A stretch of DNA of 35,193 bases, taken from Candidatus Binataceae bacterium (GTDB taxonomy: Bacteria; Desulfobacterota; Binatia; Binatales; Binataceae). The DNA lies in NCBI GenBank assembly GCA_035650475.1, contig DASRHP010000016.1:1-35193 (forward strand). The letters are read 5' to 3'. Each line of letters begins with the position of its first letter. Position 1 is the stretch's first letter. A program made the translations under genes and the position numbers. Positions 7,742-15,713 of the stretch are shown here, in pieces. Below the pieces are notes generated by a model. The model saw nothing but the letters and a program-made list of their open reading frames with translations. It was not told the DNA's origin and made no database searches.

Positions 7742-8680
7742 TCAGCTTTGCTCCGCGCAACCTGCTATCGCTCGCGCTTCGAGGTTGGCGAGCAGAAAAT
7801 GAAAATACAAAAGTCCCTGGTACGGACGCCATCGGCCAAGCAGCCGGCGCGCGCGCTCGGCGCCGGGATCCTTGCGCAGTCCGAGCCAGCGGGCGAGATT
7901 CTTGCGCCCCGCGACGTCGTCGGCGGGAAAGACGTTAAGCCGCCCGAGCCCGCGCAGCAGCGCGTACTCGGCGCTCCATCGGCCGATTCCATGCAACGCC
8001 AGCAGCCTCGCCATTGCCCGATCATCGTCGAACTCCGCGATCGATTCAAAGCCGCCGTCGCGCGCGGCGCATCGCCGCGCCAGTGCGAGCAGCGTGCGTG
8101 CCTTCTGGCCGCTGAAGCCGAGAGCCTTAAGACTCGCCGGACGTACGCCGCGAAGCGCCCCCGGTTGCGGAAAACCGAGCGGGCTTTCGCGCGTGCCGAG
8201 CCTGACACCCCATCGGCGCGCCAGGCGATTGAGCAGCGTGATTCCGACCAGCACGGTAAGCTGCTGGCAGGCGATTGCGTTGGCCACCGTCTCGAAAAGG
8301 GTTGCAAAGCGCGGCGGCTTTACTCCGCGGTAGCGCTTCACCAGATCGCCGATATGCGGATCGTCGCGCGCGATTGCATAGAAGCCCGACAGGTCGACGC
8401 CCAGGCCGAGCATCCGCTGGACCGTCTGCACCACGTGGTCTTTGAGCGCGCGCGAAGGCGCGCGCGCGCTAAACGCTCTGAGTTCGAGCTCGGGCTCGTC
8501 GGTCGCGCGCGTCTGACGGACCGCGATACGCACGGGCGTGCGGCCCACGTTCAGGAGACGGCTCCAGCTTTCGCCATCCCACAGGTCGATCGCGTTTATC
8601 GGTCTGCGCCGCAGCGCCCAGACAGTGAGGTCGAGGCGAAACGGCGCGAGCGGATTCAACCGGCAACGGAATTCGGGCAT
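7742..8680 (-). CDS. DNA-3-methyladenine glycosylase II-type (AlkA-like, HhH-GPD) protein
   Basis: A 312-residue base-excision repair glycosylase that removes alkylated purines. The helix-hairpin-helix is LALHGIGRWSAEYALLRG (about 227-244). The catalytic aspartate is expected at D254/D255 (VFPADDVAG), aligned with D238 of E. coli AlkA (VFLPDD). The N-terminal 110 residues resemble the AlkA_N lead domain (LDLTVWALRRRPINAIDLWDG). A second alkylation glycosylase of the unrelated Tag family is encoded at 31542-32111. It starts at ATG 8680; bases 8681-8773 hold an inverted repeat. The gene probably has its own promoter. Confidence 0.85.
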   Translation of the reverse strand: MPEFRCRLNPLAPFRLDLTVWALRRRPINAIDLWDGESWSRLLNVGRTPVRIAVRQTRATDEPELELRAFSARAPSRALKDHVVQTVQRMLGLGVDLSGFYAIARDDPHIGDLVKRYRGVKPPRFATLFETVANAIACQQLTVLVGITLLNRLARRWGVRLGTRESPLGFPQPGALRGVRPASLKALGFSGQKARTLLALARRCAARDGGFESIAEFDDDRAMARLLALHGIGRWSAEYALLRGLGRLNVFPADDVAGRKNLARWLGLRKDPGAERARRLLGRWRPYQGLLYFHFLLANLEARAIAGCAEQS

Positions 8681-8694
8681 CGCGCCGATTCCTT

Positions 8695-8738
8695 GCCGTC
8701 ATCCCCGAGCGCGCGGGACACGCCGCGGGAATGACGGC
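8695..8738. repeat. Intergenic inverted repeat (GTCATYCCC palindrome)
   Basis: GCCGTCATCCCC and GGGAATGACGGC flank a 20-base centre and are complementary at 11 of 12 positions. It sits between the start of the AlkA-like gene and the stop of the aldehyde dehydrogenase gene. It looks like the REP-like palindromes scattered between genes in many bacterial genomes. It could also work as a terminator stem for the adjacent gene, but there is no T-run. Confidence 0.45.
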
Positions 8739-8773
8739 TCTAGCGATACTCGCCGAAGTGTGGCCGTGCGCGC

Positions 8774-10279
8774 CTACAGCTTGACGTACACCGACTTGAT
8801 CTGGGTGTAGAGCTCGAGCGAATGCTTGCCGAGCTCGCGGCCGAAGCCCGATTGCTTGTAGCCGCCGAAGGGCGAGATCGGATCGACCGTGCCGTACGTG
8901 TTGACCCATACGGTGCCGGCCTTGAGCGCGCGCGCCACCTTGTGCGCGCGGCTTATGTCGCGCGTCCAGACCGCGGCGGCGAGCCCGTAGGTTGTAGCGT
9001 TGCCCTGGAAGACGGCGTCGGCCTCGTCCTTGAACGGTATCGCGGCGGCGACCGGGCCGAAGATCTCCTCGCGCGCGATCCGCATCTCGTTGTTGACGTC
9101 GGCGAAGACGGTGGGCTTGATGAAATATCCCCTGCCCTCGCCCGCCTCCCCGCCAACCGTGACCCTGGCACCTTCGCGCTTGCCGACCTCGATGTAGCCC
9201 TTGACGCGATCGAACTGTTCCTTCGAGACGACCGGGCCCATCCTGGTCTTCGGGTCGAGCGGATCGCCGACGGTCATCCCGCCAGTGAAGCGGGTCAGCT
9301 CGTCCACGAAGTTGTCGTAGGCTTCGCGCTGGACGAAGATGCGGGTGCCGGCGGCGCAGACCTGGCCCGAGTTGTAGAACACGCCCATCATCGCCGCCGG
9401 CAGCGCCTGCTTCAGATCGGCGTCGGGGAAGATGATGTTGGGCGACTTGCCGCCAAGCTCGAGCGAGACGCGCTTGAGATTGCCCGCGGCCGCCTTGAGG
9501 ATCAGCCGCCCGACCTCGCCCGAGCCGGTAAACGCGACCTTGTCGACGCCCGGATGCTCGGCGAGCGAACTGCCCGCGCCGGGGCCGAAGCCGGTGATGA
9601 TGTTCACGACGCCCTCGGGCAGGCCCGCCTCGAGGATCAACTCGCCGAGACGGAGCGCGGTGAGCGGCGTCTGCTCGGCGGGCTTGAGGATCACCGTGTT
9701 GCCGCAGGCAAGCGCGGGCGCGATCTTCCACGACGCCATCGAGAGCGGGAAGTTCCACGGGATGATTTGGCCGCACACGCCGACCGGCTCGCGCAGCGTG
9801 TAGTTGAACATGCTCGGGTCGGACGGATTGGTTTCGCCGTAGATCTTGGTGCACCATCCGGCGTAGTAGCGGAAGGTCGCCGCCGAGCCGGGAATGTCCA
9901 CCGCGCGCGCCTGTGCGAGCGGCTTGCCGTTATCCAGCGACTCGAGCAGCGCCAGCTCGTCGGCGTGCTCTTCGATCAGGTCGGCGATCCGGAACAGGTA
10001 GCGGGCGCGCTGATGCGGCCCCATTGCGGGCCACTTGCCCTCCTCGAAGGCCTTGCGCGCGGCCGCGACCGCCGCGTCAACATCGGGCTTGTCGCCCTCG
10101 GCGACCTGCGCGAGCACCTGCTCGGTAGCGGGGTTGAGCGTTTCGAAGGTCTTGCCGGACTTTGCCGGCATCCATTTGCCGCCGATCAGCAACTGCTTGG
10201 GCCGCTTGAGGAACTCGAGCGCCGCATTTGCGGCGGCGCCGTTCGTTGCTTTTTCGATCGAAGAAATTGCTGCTGACAT
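8774..10279 (-). CDS. NAD(P)+-dependent aldehyde dehydrogenase (ALDH1/2-like)
   Basis: A 501-residue cytoplasmic enzyme oxidising aldehydes to acids. Cofactor and active-site motifs are in order: IPWNFPL (N175), FTGSGEVG (250-257), general base E274 (LELGGKSPN) and catalytic C308 (GQVCAAGTR). The length and the C-terminal FGGYKQSGFGRELG block match the broad ALDH1/2, betaine/phenylacetaldehyde dehydrogenase group. ATG at 10279 has a good Shine-Dalgarno (AAGGAGAG). Substrate cannot be assigned. It is followed by an inverted repeat and has a 59-base gap to the NnrS-like gene upstream on the same strand, so it could be read through from the NO-response operon, though it has its own strong ribosome site. 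Confidence 0.9.
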   Translation of the reverse strand: MSAAISSIEKATNGAAANAALEFLKRPKQLLIGGKWMPAKSGKTFETLNPATEQVLAQVAEGDKPDVDAAVAAARKAFEEGKWPAMGPHQRARYLFRIADLIEEHADELALLESLDNGKPLAQARAVDIPGSAATFRYYAGWCTKIYGETNPSDPSMFNYTLREPVGVCGQIIPWNFPLSMASWKIAPALACGNTVILKPAEQTPLTALRLGELILEAGLPEGVVNIITGFGPGAGSSLAEHPGVDKVAFTGSGEVGRLILKAAAGNLKRVSLELGGKSPNIIFPDADLKQALPAAMMGVFYNSGQVCAAGTRIFVQREAYDNFVDELTRFTGGMTVGDPLDPKTRMGPVVSKEQFDRVKGYIEVGKREGARVTVGGEAGEGRGYFIKPTVFADVNNEMRIAREEIFGPVAAAIPFKDEADAVFQGNATTYGLAAAVWTRDISRAHKVARALKAGTVWVNTYGTVDPISPFGGYKQSGFGRELGKHSLELYTQIKSVYVKL

Positions 10280-10338
10280 TTCTCACTCTCCTTATCGAAC
10301 GGAGCCAACCTCCGTTCGTGATTGTGCCGCAGTTGAAT

Positions 10339-11451
10339 TCATCCGCTTGCTTCATGCGCAGGCCGCAGAGGCGGTGCACCGGCAGCCGGCTGCCGCCTCC
10401 CGGAAGCGATCGCGCGCGCGCTGTTGCCGACGAAGACCAGCAGCGTGATCGCGTTCAGCAGCCCACCCCACCGATAGGCGGGATAGGAGCCCGTCAGATC
10501 GCCGCCAAGCCGCAACCCCAGCGAGACATGAAGCAGCGCGGAGTGTAGGTAGAACGCCGCGCGGTACGGTAGCGGCCGCAGCGTGACGGCAGGAAAGATT
10601 ATCGGCGCGTGCGCGAAGATCATCGAAAAAACGAAGCCGAGAAAGACCGTGTGCAGGATGACGTCGTAATGGAACGCGGTCAGGTCGCCGCCAAAGGACA
10701 GCCATGCCAGTCCGCCGGCGCCGAGCCAGACGTAGCCCGCAAGCAGATTGGCCGCGATAAAGCGCGTGAGGCCGGTCTGTCGGACCGTGCGCCGCGCGAG
10801 GTCGTAGCGCCCAAGCCACAGCGCCATCGCCAGCAACCCCGCTCCGGCGAGCCGCATCCCGGCCGCGGGCGCGCGCAAGCCTACCACGAGACCGGTGACG
10901 AACACCGCCGCGCCGAAAAGAAACGGCGCCCGGTTCCGTTCGCCGAGGCCGGTGAGGCGGCTCAACTCGAGCCGCTCGCCGACGATCGTCAGGACGAGGA
11001 ACCCGACCCACCAGGGGAACATCCGGAGAACCGGCACGCCGGCGAGCCACAGGCAATTGCCGGCGAACCACGCCGCCGCGCCGAGCGCCATCGTGATCGT
11101 GAACAGCGCGGCCTGGCGGCGGATTATCGCCGCGAAATTCGCGACCAGTGCGAGACTGCCCAGTGTGATGAGCACCGGAGCGGTGGGATCGGGCGCGCCG
11201 ACTATCAAGCCGAGCGCGCCGGCCGCGCTCAGCGCCGGCGCCGCGTAGCACCATCGCGAGCCCAGCGCGACCGCGCGCTCGAGGCTTATGAGCGTGCCGA
11301 GAAATCCGCATACCATCAACGGTCCGTGCGCCGCGAAGAGCCCCGGCTCGAGCGCGGGCAGCGCCCATCCGAGGCGGAGCAGCCCGGCCCACAGCGCCGC
11401 GAGCAGTGCCAGTATCGACAGCGCGAGCAGCGGCAGGCGTCCCAGTTTCAA
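10339..11451 (-). CDS. Polytopic membrane protein, NnrS-like
   Basis: A 370-residue protein with about 11-12 hydrophobic helices and no soluble domain. Histidines fall in or beside helices in patterns like the NnrS family (haem- and copper-containing membrane proteins of nitric-oxide metabolism): HGPLMVCGFLGTLISLERA (about 42-60), HYDVILHTVFLGFVFSMIFAH and HSALLHVSLGLRLGG. It is the last of four minus-strand genes downstream of an NsrR-like operator, which supports a role in coping with NO or nitrosative stress. ATG at 11451 follows the AhpD-like gene by 57 bases. The NnrS label rests on histidine pattern plus context; another DUF-type membrane family is possible. Confidence 0.5.
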   Translation of the reverse strand: MKLGRLPLLALSILALLAALWAGLLRLGWALPALEPGLFAAHGPLMVCGFLGTLISLERAVALGSRWCYAAPALSAAGALGLIVGAPDPTAPVLITLGSLALVANFAAIIRRQAALFTITMALGAAAWFAGNCLWLAGVPVLRMFPWWVGFLVLTIVGERLELSRLTGLGERNRAPFLFGAAVFVTGLVVGLRAPAAGMRLAGAGLLAMALWLGRYDLARRTVRQTGLTRFIAANLLAGYVWLGAGGLAWLSFGGDLTAFHYDVILHTVFLGFVFSMIFAHAPIIFPAVTLRPLPYRAAFYLHSALLHVSLGLRLGGDLTGSYPAYRWGGLLNAITLLVFVGNSARAIASGRRQPAAGAPPLRPAHEASG

Positions 11452-11508
11452 TGATGCCGTCTCTTCGGTTGAACGAGTGGCGCTCCGCCCGCGGCAACCG
11501 ATGCGCCG

Positions 11509-11841
11509 CTACTGCGTCTGGCCTTCGCTTGCCGCCATTGCGATTCCGGCGTGGCTGAGCGCCGCGCCCGCGCGCATCTCGGCGGCAACGTAGATCACCT
11601 CGGCGATTTCCTCGTCGGTTGCGCCGAGCCGCTTCGCCGCGCGTACGTGTCCGTCGATGCACCACGGGCATTGGGTGACGTGAGCGACGGCAATCGCCAC
11701 CAGGTTCTTGACTTTGCTCGACAGCGCGCCTTCCTTGAACACTTCCTCGCTGAAGGCGGCGAACGCCTTGGCGCTCTCGGGCTTGAGATGGCGCAGCTTC
11801 TGACGATGCCGCGGGGCGTCCTTCACGTAGAAATCAGCCAT
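11509..11841 (-). CDS. Carboxymuconolactone decarboxylase/AhpD-like protein
   Basis: A 110-residue cytoplasmic all-helical protein of the CMD/AhpD superfamily. The AhpD-type active-site motif is clear: C58-P-W-C61-I-D-G-H65 after a helix with VAIAVAHVTQ. This CXXCXXXH arrangement supports thiol-dependent peroxidase or disulfide reductase activity rather than decarboxylation. Third gene of the set under the NsrR-like operator, 76 bases after the DUF59 gene. It probably reduces peroxide or peroxynitrite-type products during nitrosative stress (inference from context). ATG at 11841 is preceded by AAAGGAGAC. Confidence 0.85.
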   Translation of the reverse strand: MADFYVKDAPRHRQKLRHLKPESAKAFAAFSEEVFKEGALSSKVKNLVAIAVAHVTQCPWCIDGHVRAAKRLGATDEEIAEVIYVAAEMRAGAALSHAGIAMAASEGQTQ

Positions 11842-11917
11842 CGTCGTCTCCTTTCAGAGCCGCCCGCGCGGCGGCCCGTCCCGGATCCGCGCCGCGACCT
11901 CCGCCGGCGATTCGGGT

Positions 11918-12220
11918 TCAGAGCCAGCCGAGCTGACGCCTGCCCCGTTCCGAGATCATCTGCGGCGACCACGGCGGATCCCATACCAGTTGAACCGTAA
12001 CGCTCTCGACCTCATCGAACCGGCTCAGGATCGCCTCACGCACCTCCTCGGTCAGGTAGGAATGCATCGGACAGGCAGGCGTGGTCATCGTCATCACCAC
12101 CCGCACCCGGCCGCCGTCGATCTCGGTGCTGTAAACGAGTCCGAGATCGACGACATTGACCCCGACTTCCGGATCGTTGACGGCGCGCAGGGCGTGGAGG
12201 ATGTCGGCTTCCCTGATCAT
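11918..12220 (-). CDS. MIP18/DUF59-family Fe-S assembly protein (PaaD/SufT-like)
   Basis: A 100-residue single-domain protein with the MIP18 family pattern: DPEVGVNVVDLGLVYSTEID near residues 16-35 and the conserved reactive cysteine C50 in MTTPACPMHSYL. Members help insert or mature Fe-S clusters (SufT, PaaD). Next to a hemerythrin-type protein under an Fe-S-based NO sensor, it may repair NO-damaged iron-sulfur or di-iron centres (inference). It starts with ATG at 12220, 50 bases after the upstream gene on the same strand. Confidence 0.85.
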   Translation of the reverse strand: MIREADILHALRAVNDPEVGVNVVDLGLVYSTEIDGGRVRVVMTMTTPACPMHSYLTEEVREAILSRFDEVESVTVQLVWDPPWSPQMISERGRRQLGWL

Positions 12221-12270
12221 AATCAGCCTCGGATCGCGTGGGCCGCGATGTCAAGCGGCGGGGGCGGCGC

Positions 12271-12993
12271 CTAGTTCGGGCGCCCGATACGGACCCGCCA
12301 CACTTCCGGCCCCTGCTCAAGGTAATCCCATGAGAACTGGCCGGCGTGCTCGGCCGCGAACTGGTAGTAGAGCGGGCGCGGATCGTGGTCGTTGATGAGC
12401 ACGAAGGCCTCGCCGGGCCTGAGCGCGGCGTAGGTATCGAAGATCAGGGTATGGCGCTGGCGCGGAATGATGTTGCGGACGTCGAGCGGGCGCCCGTCGG
12501 GCGGCGGCGTTTGCGCCCCGTGATGCGCGTCCTCGTGGATCGCGTTGAGGAGCGCGCGTTGGCGCTGCTCGTCGAGATGCTGCTCGATCAGCGGCAGATA
12601 GACGCGCTCCTCCTTGGCCAGGTGGAGCTCGACGATCGCCTCCAGCCGCAGCGCGAGCTCGCGCTGCTCCCGCGCAAGCTTCGGCCGCTCGGCCTCGTTC
12701 GCGCTCTTGAGCCGGTTGGCTGCCGCCTCAATCCGGGCGGTGTAGTCCTTGATGAATTCGTGATCGATGAGCATCGTCGCCGTTGGCCGGCCGTGCTCGC
12801 GCACCAGCGTATCGACGACGCCGTAGAGATGACGCTCTTCGCCGCGCGCATGCGGCAGCAGATCGCTCTTGAGAAACGCCACGAACGAGTCGTCCTCGCT
12901 CTGCGGCCCGGCGCCGGCCGCGCGCGCATGGGTCCTGAGCGTCTTAGCCAGCGACAAATGATGCTTTCGAATCGCCTCGGTGAGCGTGTTCAC
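12271..12993 (-). CDS. Hemerythrin-domain plus DUF2249 fusion protein
   Basis: A 240-residue cytoplasmic fusion. Residues 1-145 form a hemerythrin-like four-helix bundle with probable di-iron ligands H11/H12, H48, E52, H78, H124, E128 and H139. Residues 170-238 are a DUF2249 domain (LDVRNIIPRQRHTLIFDTY, DHDPRPLYYQF, WRVRIGR). Similar proteins accompany denitrification and NO-detoxification genes. GTG at 12993 was chosen because GGAAGG lies 9 bases upstream; a TTG at 13032 would add 13 residues but lacks a ribosome site. The promoter with its -10 inside the NsrR-like palindrome (13058-13097) drives this gene first. It probably binds NO or O2 or repairs NO-damaged iron centres. Confidence 0.85.
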   Translation of the reverse strand: MNTLTEAIRKHHLSLAKTLRTHARAAGAGPQSEDDSFVAFLKSDLLPHARGEERHLYGVVDTLVREHGRPTATMLIDHEFIKDYTARIEAAANRLKSANEAERPKLAREQRELALRLEAIVELHLAKEERVYLPLIEQHLDEQRQRALLNAIHEDAHHGAQTPPPDGRPLDVRNIIPRQRHTLIFDTYAALRPGEAFVLINDHDPRPLYYQFAAEHAGQFSWDYLEQGPEVWRVRIGRPN

Positions 12994-13057
12994 ATCCCAC
13001 TTCCTTCCGCCGGCTGCGGCCGAGGTGCCCAAGCGGGCGCTTGACCGAGCCGCACCT

Positions 13058-13082
13058 AAAGATATATTTAATATATATCTTT
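13058..13082. promoter_or_regulatory. NsrR-like operator palindrome
   Basis: AAAGATATAT (13058-13067) and ATATATCTTT (13073-13082) are perfect 10-base inverted arms around TTAAT. The AAGATRYATTT / AAATRYATCTT layout matches the known proteobacterial NsrR box and the AT-rich B. subtilis NsrR site. It is a striking A+T island in G+C-rich DNA, lies between the divergent nsrR and hemerythrin-DUF2249 genes, and covers the -10 of the latter. NO damage to the NsrR Fe-S cluster would lift repression. Confidence 0.8.
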
Positions 13083-13097
13083 TGCGCCACAGGTCAA
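13070..13097 (-). promoter_or_regulatory. Sigma70-type promoter of hemerythrin-DUF2249 operon
   Basis: On the minus strand TTGACC (13097-13092, five of six consensus) and TATATT (13075-13070, five of six) are separated by 16 bases. Transcription would begin near 13063, about 70 bases before the GTG at 12993. The -10 hexamer lies inside the operator palindrome, so bound repressor would block RNA polymerase. Confidence 0.65.
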
Positions 13098-13210
13098 GGG
13101 CGCGCTTCGAGGGCGAGCCGGGAGATGCGGCGCAGCCGGGAGCGTTCGCTGCCGCTCAGGATGACGAAGTAAAAAGACTATGCTCGTGGGATCCTGAACG
13201 GAGACGAGCA

Positions 13211-13663
13211 ATGCAGCTCACCTACTACACCGACTATTCGCTGCGCGTCCTGATGTATCTCGCGATCCAGCGCGGGCGAATCGCCAATATCCCGGAGATC
13301 GCCGAGCGCTACGCGATCTCGCGCAACCACCTGGTCAAGGTCGTGCATAACCTGGTGCGCGGCGGCTTCGTGAAGAGCTACCGCGGCAAGGGCGGCGGAA
13401 TCGAGCTCGCGCGCGCGCCCGAGAAGATTAATATCGGCGAGGTCGTGCGCTACACGGAGGGCCCGCTGCGACCGGTCGAATGCTTCGACGCCGCGCGCAA
13501 CCGCTGCCTGATCGCGAGCATCTGCGGGCTGGCCGACGTGATCGAAGAGGCGTGCGACGCGTTCCTCGCCACGCTCGACCGCTACACCTTGGCCGACCTC
13601 GTGCGCCGGCGGGCCGAGCGCCTCGACAAAGCGCTGGCTCCGCGCGCGGGCGCGCTGCATTAG
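13211..13663 (+). CDS. nsrR: Rrf2-family NO-sensing repressor NsrR
   Basis: A 150-residue DNA-binding protein starting MQLTYYTDYSLRVLMYLAIQ. It has a winged helix-turn-helix (IPEIAERYAISRNHLVKVVH, 27-46) and a wing with RGKGGGIELA (58-67). Cluster ligands are C91, C99 and C105 (C-x7-C-x5-C, the B. subtilis NsrR spacing; E. coli has C-x4-C-x5-C), and the C-terminal LDRYTLADLV is also typical of NsrR. NO attacks the Fe-S cluster and releases DNA. ATG at 13211 follows GGAGACGAGCA. It is divergent from the hemerythrin operon with the operator between them. IscR is less likely given the start and the SRNHLVK recognition helix. Confidence 0.85.
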   Translation: MQLTYYTDYSLRVLMYLAIQRGRIANIPEIAERYAISRNHLVKVVHNLVRGGFVKSYRGKGGGIELARAPEKINIGEVVRYTEGPLRPVECFDAARNRCLIASICGLADVIEEACDAFLATLDRYTLADLVRRRAERLDKALAPRAGALH

Positions 13664-13678
13664 AGACGCAGCCGGCCG

Positions 13679-14899
13679 CTAGTACGCTTTTTCCAGCAGC
13701 TCGTACACGTCGGCTTCGGTGACCGGGCGCGGGTTGGACACCACCACCATATCGACCATCGTGTTCTCCACCAGGTGTCTGAAGCCGTCGCGCGGCACGC
13801 CGACCTCGCGCAGGCGCATCGGCAGCGCGAGCTCGCGAAAGAGCCGCCTGACCTCGGCGATCGCGGCGCGCCCGGCCTCCTCGTCGCTGATCGTGCCGAT
13901 GTCGATTCCCATCGCGCGCGCCAGCCGCTTCTGACGCCCCAGCGTCGCCGGCAGATTGAACTCCATCACCCACGGCAGCATGATCGCCGAGGTAACGCCG
14001 TGAGTCACGTTGTAGGCGCCGCCGATCTGATGGCCGATGCCGTGGCTGAGGCCGAGGGTTACATTGTCGAGCGCGTAGAGCGAGAGCCAGGCGCCGACCT
14101 GGCAGGCGCCGCGTGCGGCGAGGTTGCGCGGCTCGCGCGCGGAAAGCGCCAGGTTCGCCATCAGCAGGCCGAGCGCTTCGGCCGCGGTGGCGTCGGTAAA
14201 GGGCATGCAGGTTGCCGACAGGATCGTCTCGACGCAATGGTCGATCGCGCGCGCGCCCGAGGCTCCCCACAGCCACGCCGGCGTGTCCACGGTGAGCTCG
14301 GGATCGATTATCACCTCGCGCGCCTGGAGCTTGGCGCCGACGTACAGCTCCTTGACCCGCTTCTCCTCGTTGAGCGCGCCGGCAAAGTTGGAGAACTCGC
14401 CCGCCGAGAGCGTGGTCGAGATCGCGATATGCGGCACGCTGCGCGGGTTCATCGGCGGGATGTAAAGCTTGTCTGGATACTCGAACTGGACGACGTAGCG
14501 CTCGAGGTCCTCGAGCGTGCGCACGTCTTCCGCCAGGCACATCGCCATCAGCTTGACCGCGTCAACCGGGCTGCCGCCGCCGAAGCTGATAAGGAAGTCG
14601 GCGCGCCGCTCGCGCGCCATCGCCGCCCCGTCGAGAACGGCGCGGCGCGGGCCATGCTGGGCGACGCCGACGAAGGTCGCGACGTGCCGCGGACCCAGCA
14701 GCTGCTCGACCTTGCGCACCAGCCCGGTTTCGCGCGCCAGGTGGCTCCCCGCCACCAGCATCACGCGGGTGCCGCCGAACTCGGCGACGTCGGCGGCGAG
14801 GCTGTCGATTGCGCCCGGGCCGTAGCGCACCCGGCGCATCATCGGATTGTCGAATTTTCCCTTCAGAACGGTCTTCTGAGCTTCAAGCTTGCTCGCCAC
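13679..14899 (-). CDS. Iron-containing alcohol dehydrogenase superfamily (maleylacetate-reductase-like)
   Basis: A 406-residue NAD(P)-dependent dehydrogenase. The N-terminal Rossmann-like half has FGGGSPVD (106-113) for nucleotide binding. In the all-helical half, metal-site histidines H221, H286 and H300 are present (DHCVE, LSHGIGHQ, NVTHGV). The usual aspartate ligand four residues before H221 is R217 (GARAIDH), as I recall for members near maleylacetate reductase. So the enzyme may be metal-independent or bind metal differently. Convergent with nsrR, with stop codons 15 bases apart. Start ATG at 14899 follows AGGAGACGAGCG. Substrate unknown. Confidence 0.8.
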   Translation of the reverse strand: MASKLEAQKTVLKGKFDNPMMRRVRYGPGAIDSLAADVAEFGGTRVMLVAGSHLARETGLVRKVEQLLGPRHVATFVGVAQHGPRRAVLDGAAMARERRADFLISFGGGSPVDAVKLMAMCLAEDVRTLEDLERYVVQFEYPDKLYIPPMNPRSVPHIAISTTLSAGEFSNFAGALNEEKRVKELYVGAKLQAREVIIDPELTVDTPAWLWGASGARAIDHCVETILSATCMPFTDATAAEALGLLMANLALSAREPRNLAARGACQVGAWLSLYALDNVTLGLSHGIGHQIGGAYNVTHGVTSAIMLPWVMEFNLPATLGRQKRLARAMGIDIGTISDEEAGRAAIAEVRRLFRELALPMRLREVGVPRDGFRHLVENTMVDMVVVSNPRPVTEADVYELLEKAY

Positions 14900-15015
14900 G
14901 CTCGTCTCCTCTCGCGGCCGGCGCGCTCGGGCGTCGGCCGGGCACGGCGAGTGATTTACAGCTTAAGGGCGCGGCGGGCAATCCGGCGCGGACGGCGTCG
15001 CGCGGCCGCACCAGC

Positions 15016-15528
15016 TTACTGCACGCGATTGCGCAGCAGTGGGCTCTGGGTCGAGACTTCGAACCGCTCCTGCATCCGCGCGTCGGCCTCGCCCAGTTCG
15101 CGCGTCTGGCAGCAAAACTCGAGCAGGATGCCGTTGGGGTCCTTGAAGTAGATCGACTTGGCCCAGTCGTGATCGACGATGTCGGTCACGTCCACGCCCT
15201 TGGCGCGCAGCTCGTCGCGCCTGGCCCCCAGCGCTGCCTCGCTGCCGCACTCGAAGGCGAAGTGATGAAACGCGTCGGGGGTGCCAAGCCCGCGGTTGAT
15301 CGAGGCGTCGTACTCCTCGGGCACGCCAGGCACGCCGCGCGCCTCCATGAAGGCGATGTACTGGTCGCGCCCGGTGTCGAAAAAGATGTGGCGGATGCGC
15401 CCGCCCTCCTTGACCGGGATGATGTCGCAGCGGGCGGCGCGAAAGCCGAGCACGCCCTCGTAGAACTCGCGGGTTTTGTCGAGATCGAGCGTGGAAAGGC
15501 CGATATGCGAGAAGCCTTTGTTGCTCAT
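15016..15528 (-). CDS. VOC-family (glyoxalase/extradiol dioxygenase fold) protein
   Basis: A 170-residue single-chain protein with two beta-alpha-beta-beta-beta modules. Metal-ligand candidates are H8 (FSHIGLST), H88/H89 (FHHFAFEC) and E137 (NGILLEFCCQT), the layout of glyoxalase I and type I extradiol dioxygenases. The text DLDKTREFYEGVLGF is typical of VOC proteins. It is small for an extradiol dioxygenase (about 290-310 residues), so a lyase, isomerase or resistance-type enzyme is more likely. ATG at 15528. It stands alone between the Fe-ADH-family gene (116-base gap) and the divergent msrB gene. Confidence 0.8.
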   Translation of the reverse strand: MSNKGFSHIGLSTLDLDKTREFYEGVLGFRAARCDIIPVKEGGRIRHIFFDTGRDQYIAFMEARGVPGVPEEYDASINRGLGTPDAFHHFAFECGSEAALGARRDELRAKGVDVTDIVDHDWAKSIYFKDPNGILLEFCCQTRELGEADARMQERFEVSTQSPLLRNRVQ

Positions 15529-15713
15529 GGCCGTAGCTCACCCACAGGCGCTTGTTGGGGCCGGCGACCGGCGCAATTTCGCGATCTAGCAAAGCGCCGC
15601 GGGACGGGCAAATCCGCACGCCTGCCGTCAACGCGCGCATCCAGTTGGGCGGCGGCGGCCGGTCGCGCTAGGATCGAGAGCCGATCGGGCCGAATCCTCA
15701 AGGAGACCGAACG

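Noticed and set aside
8822..10276. 484-codon plus-strand frame opposite the aldehyde dehydrogenase
   Set aside because: Shadow of a complete ALDH gene; no ribosome site and no domains.
13775..15151. 458-codon plus-strand frame opposite the Fe-ADH-family gene
   Set aside because: Repetitive Arg/His/Asp composition and no motifs, whereas the minus strand has GGGSPVD and the histidine cluster.
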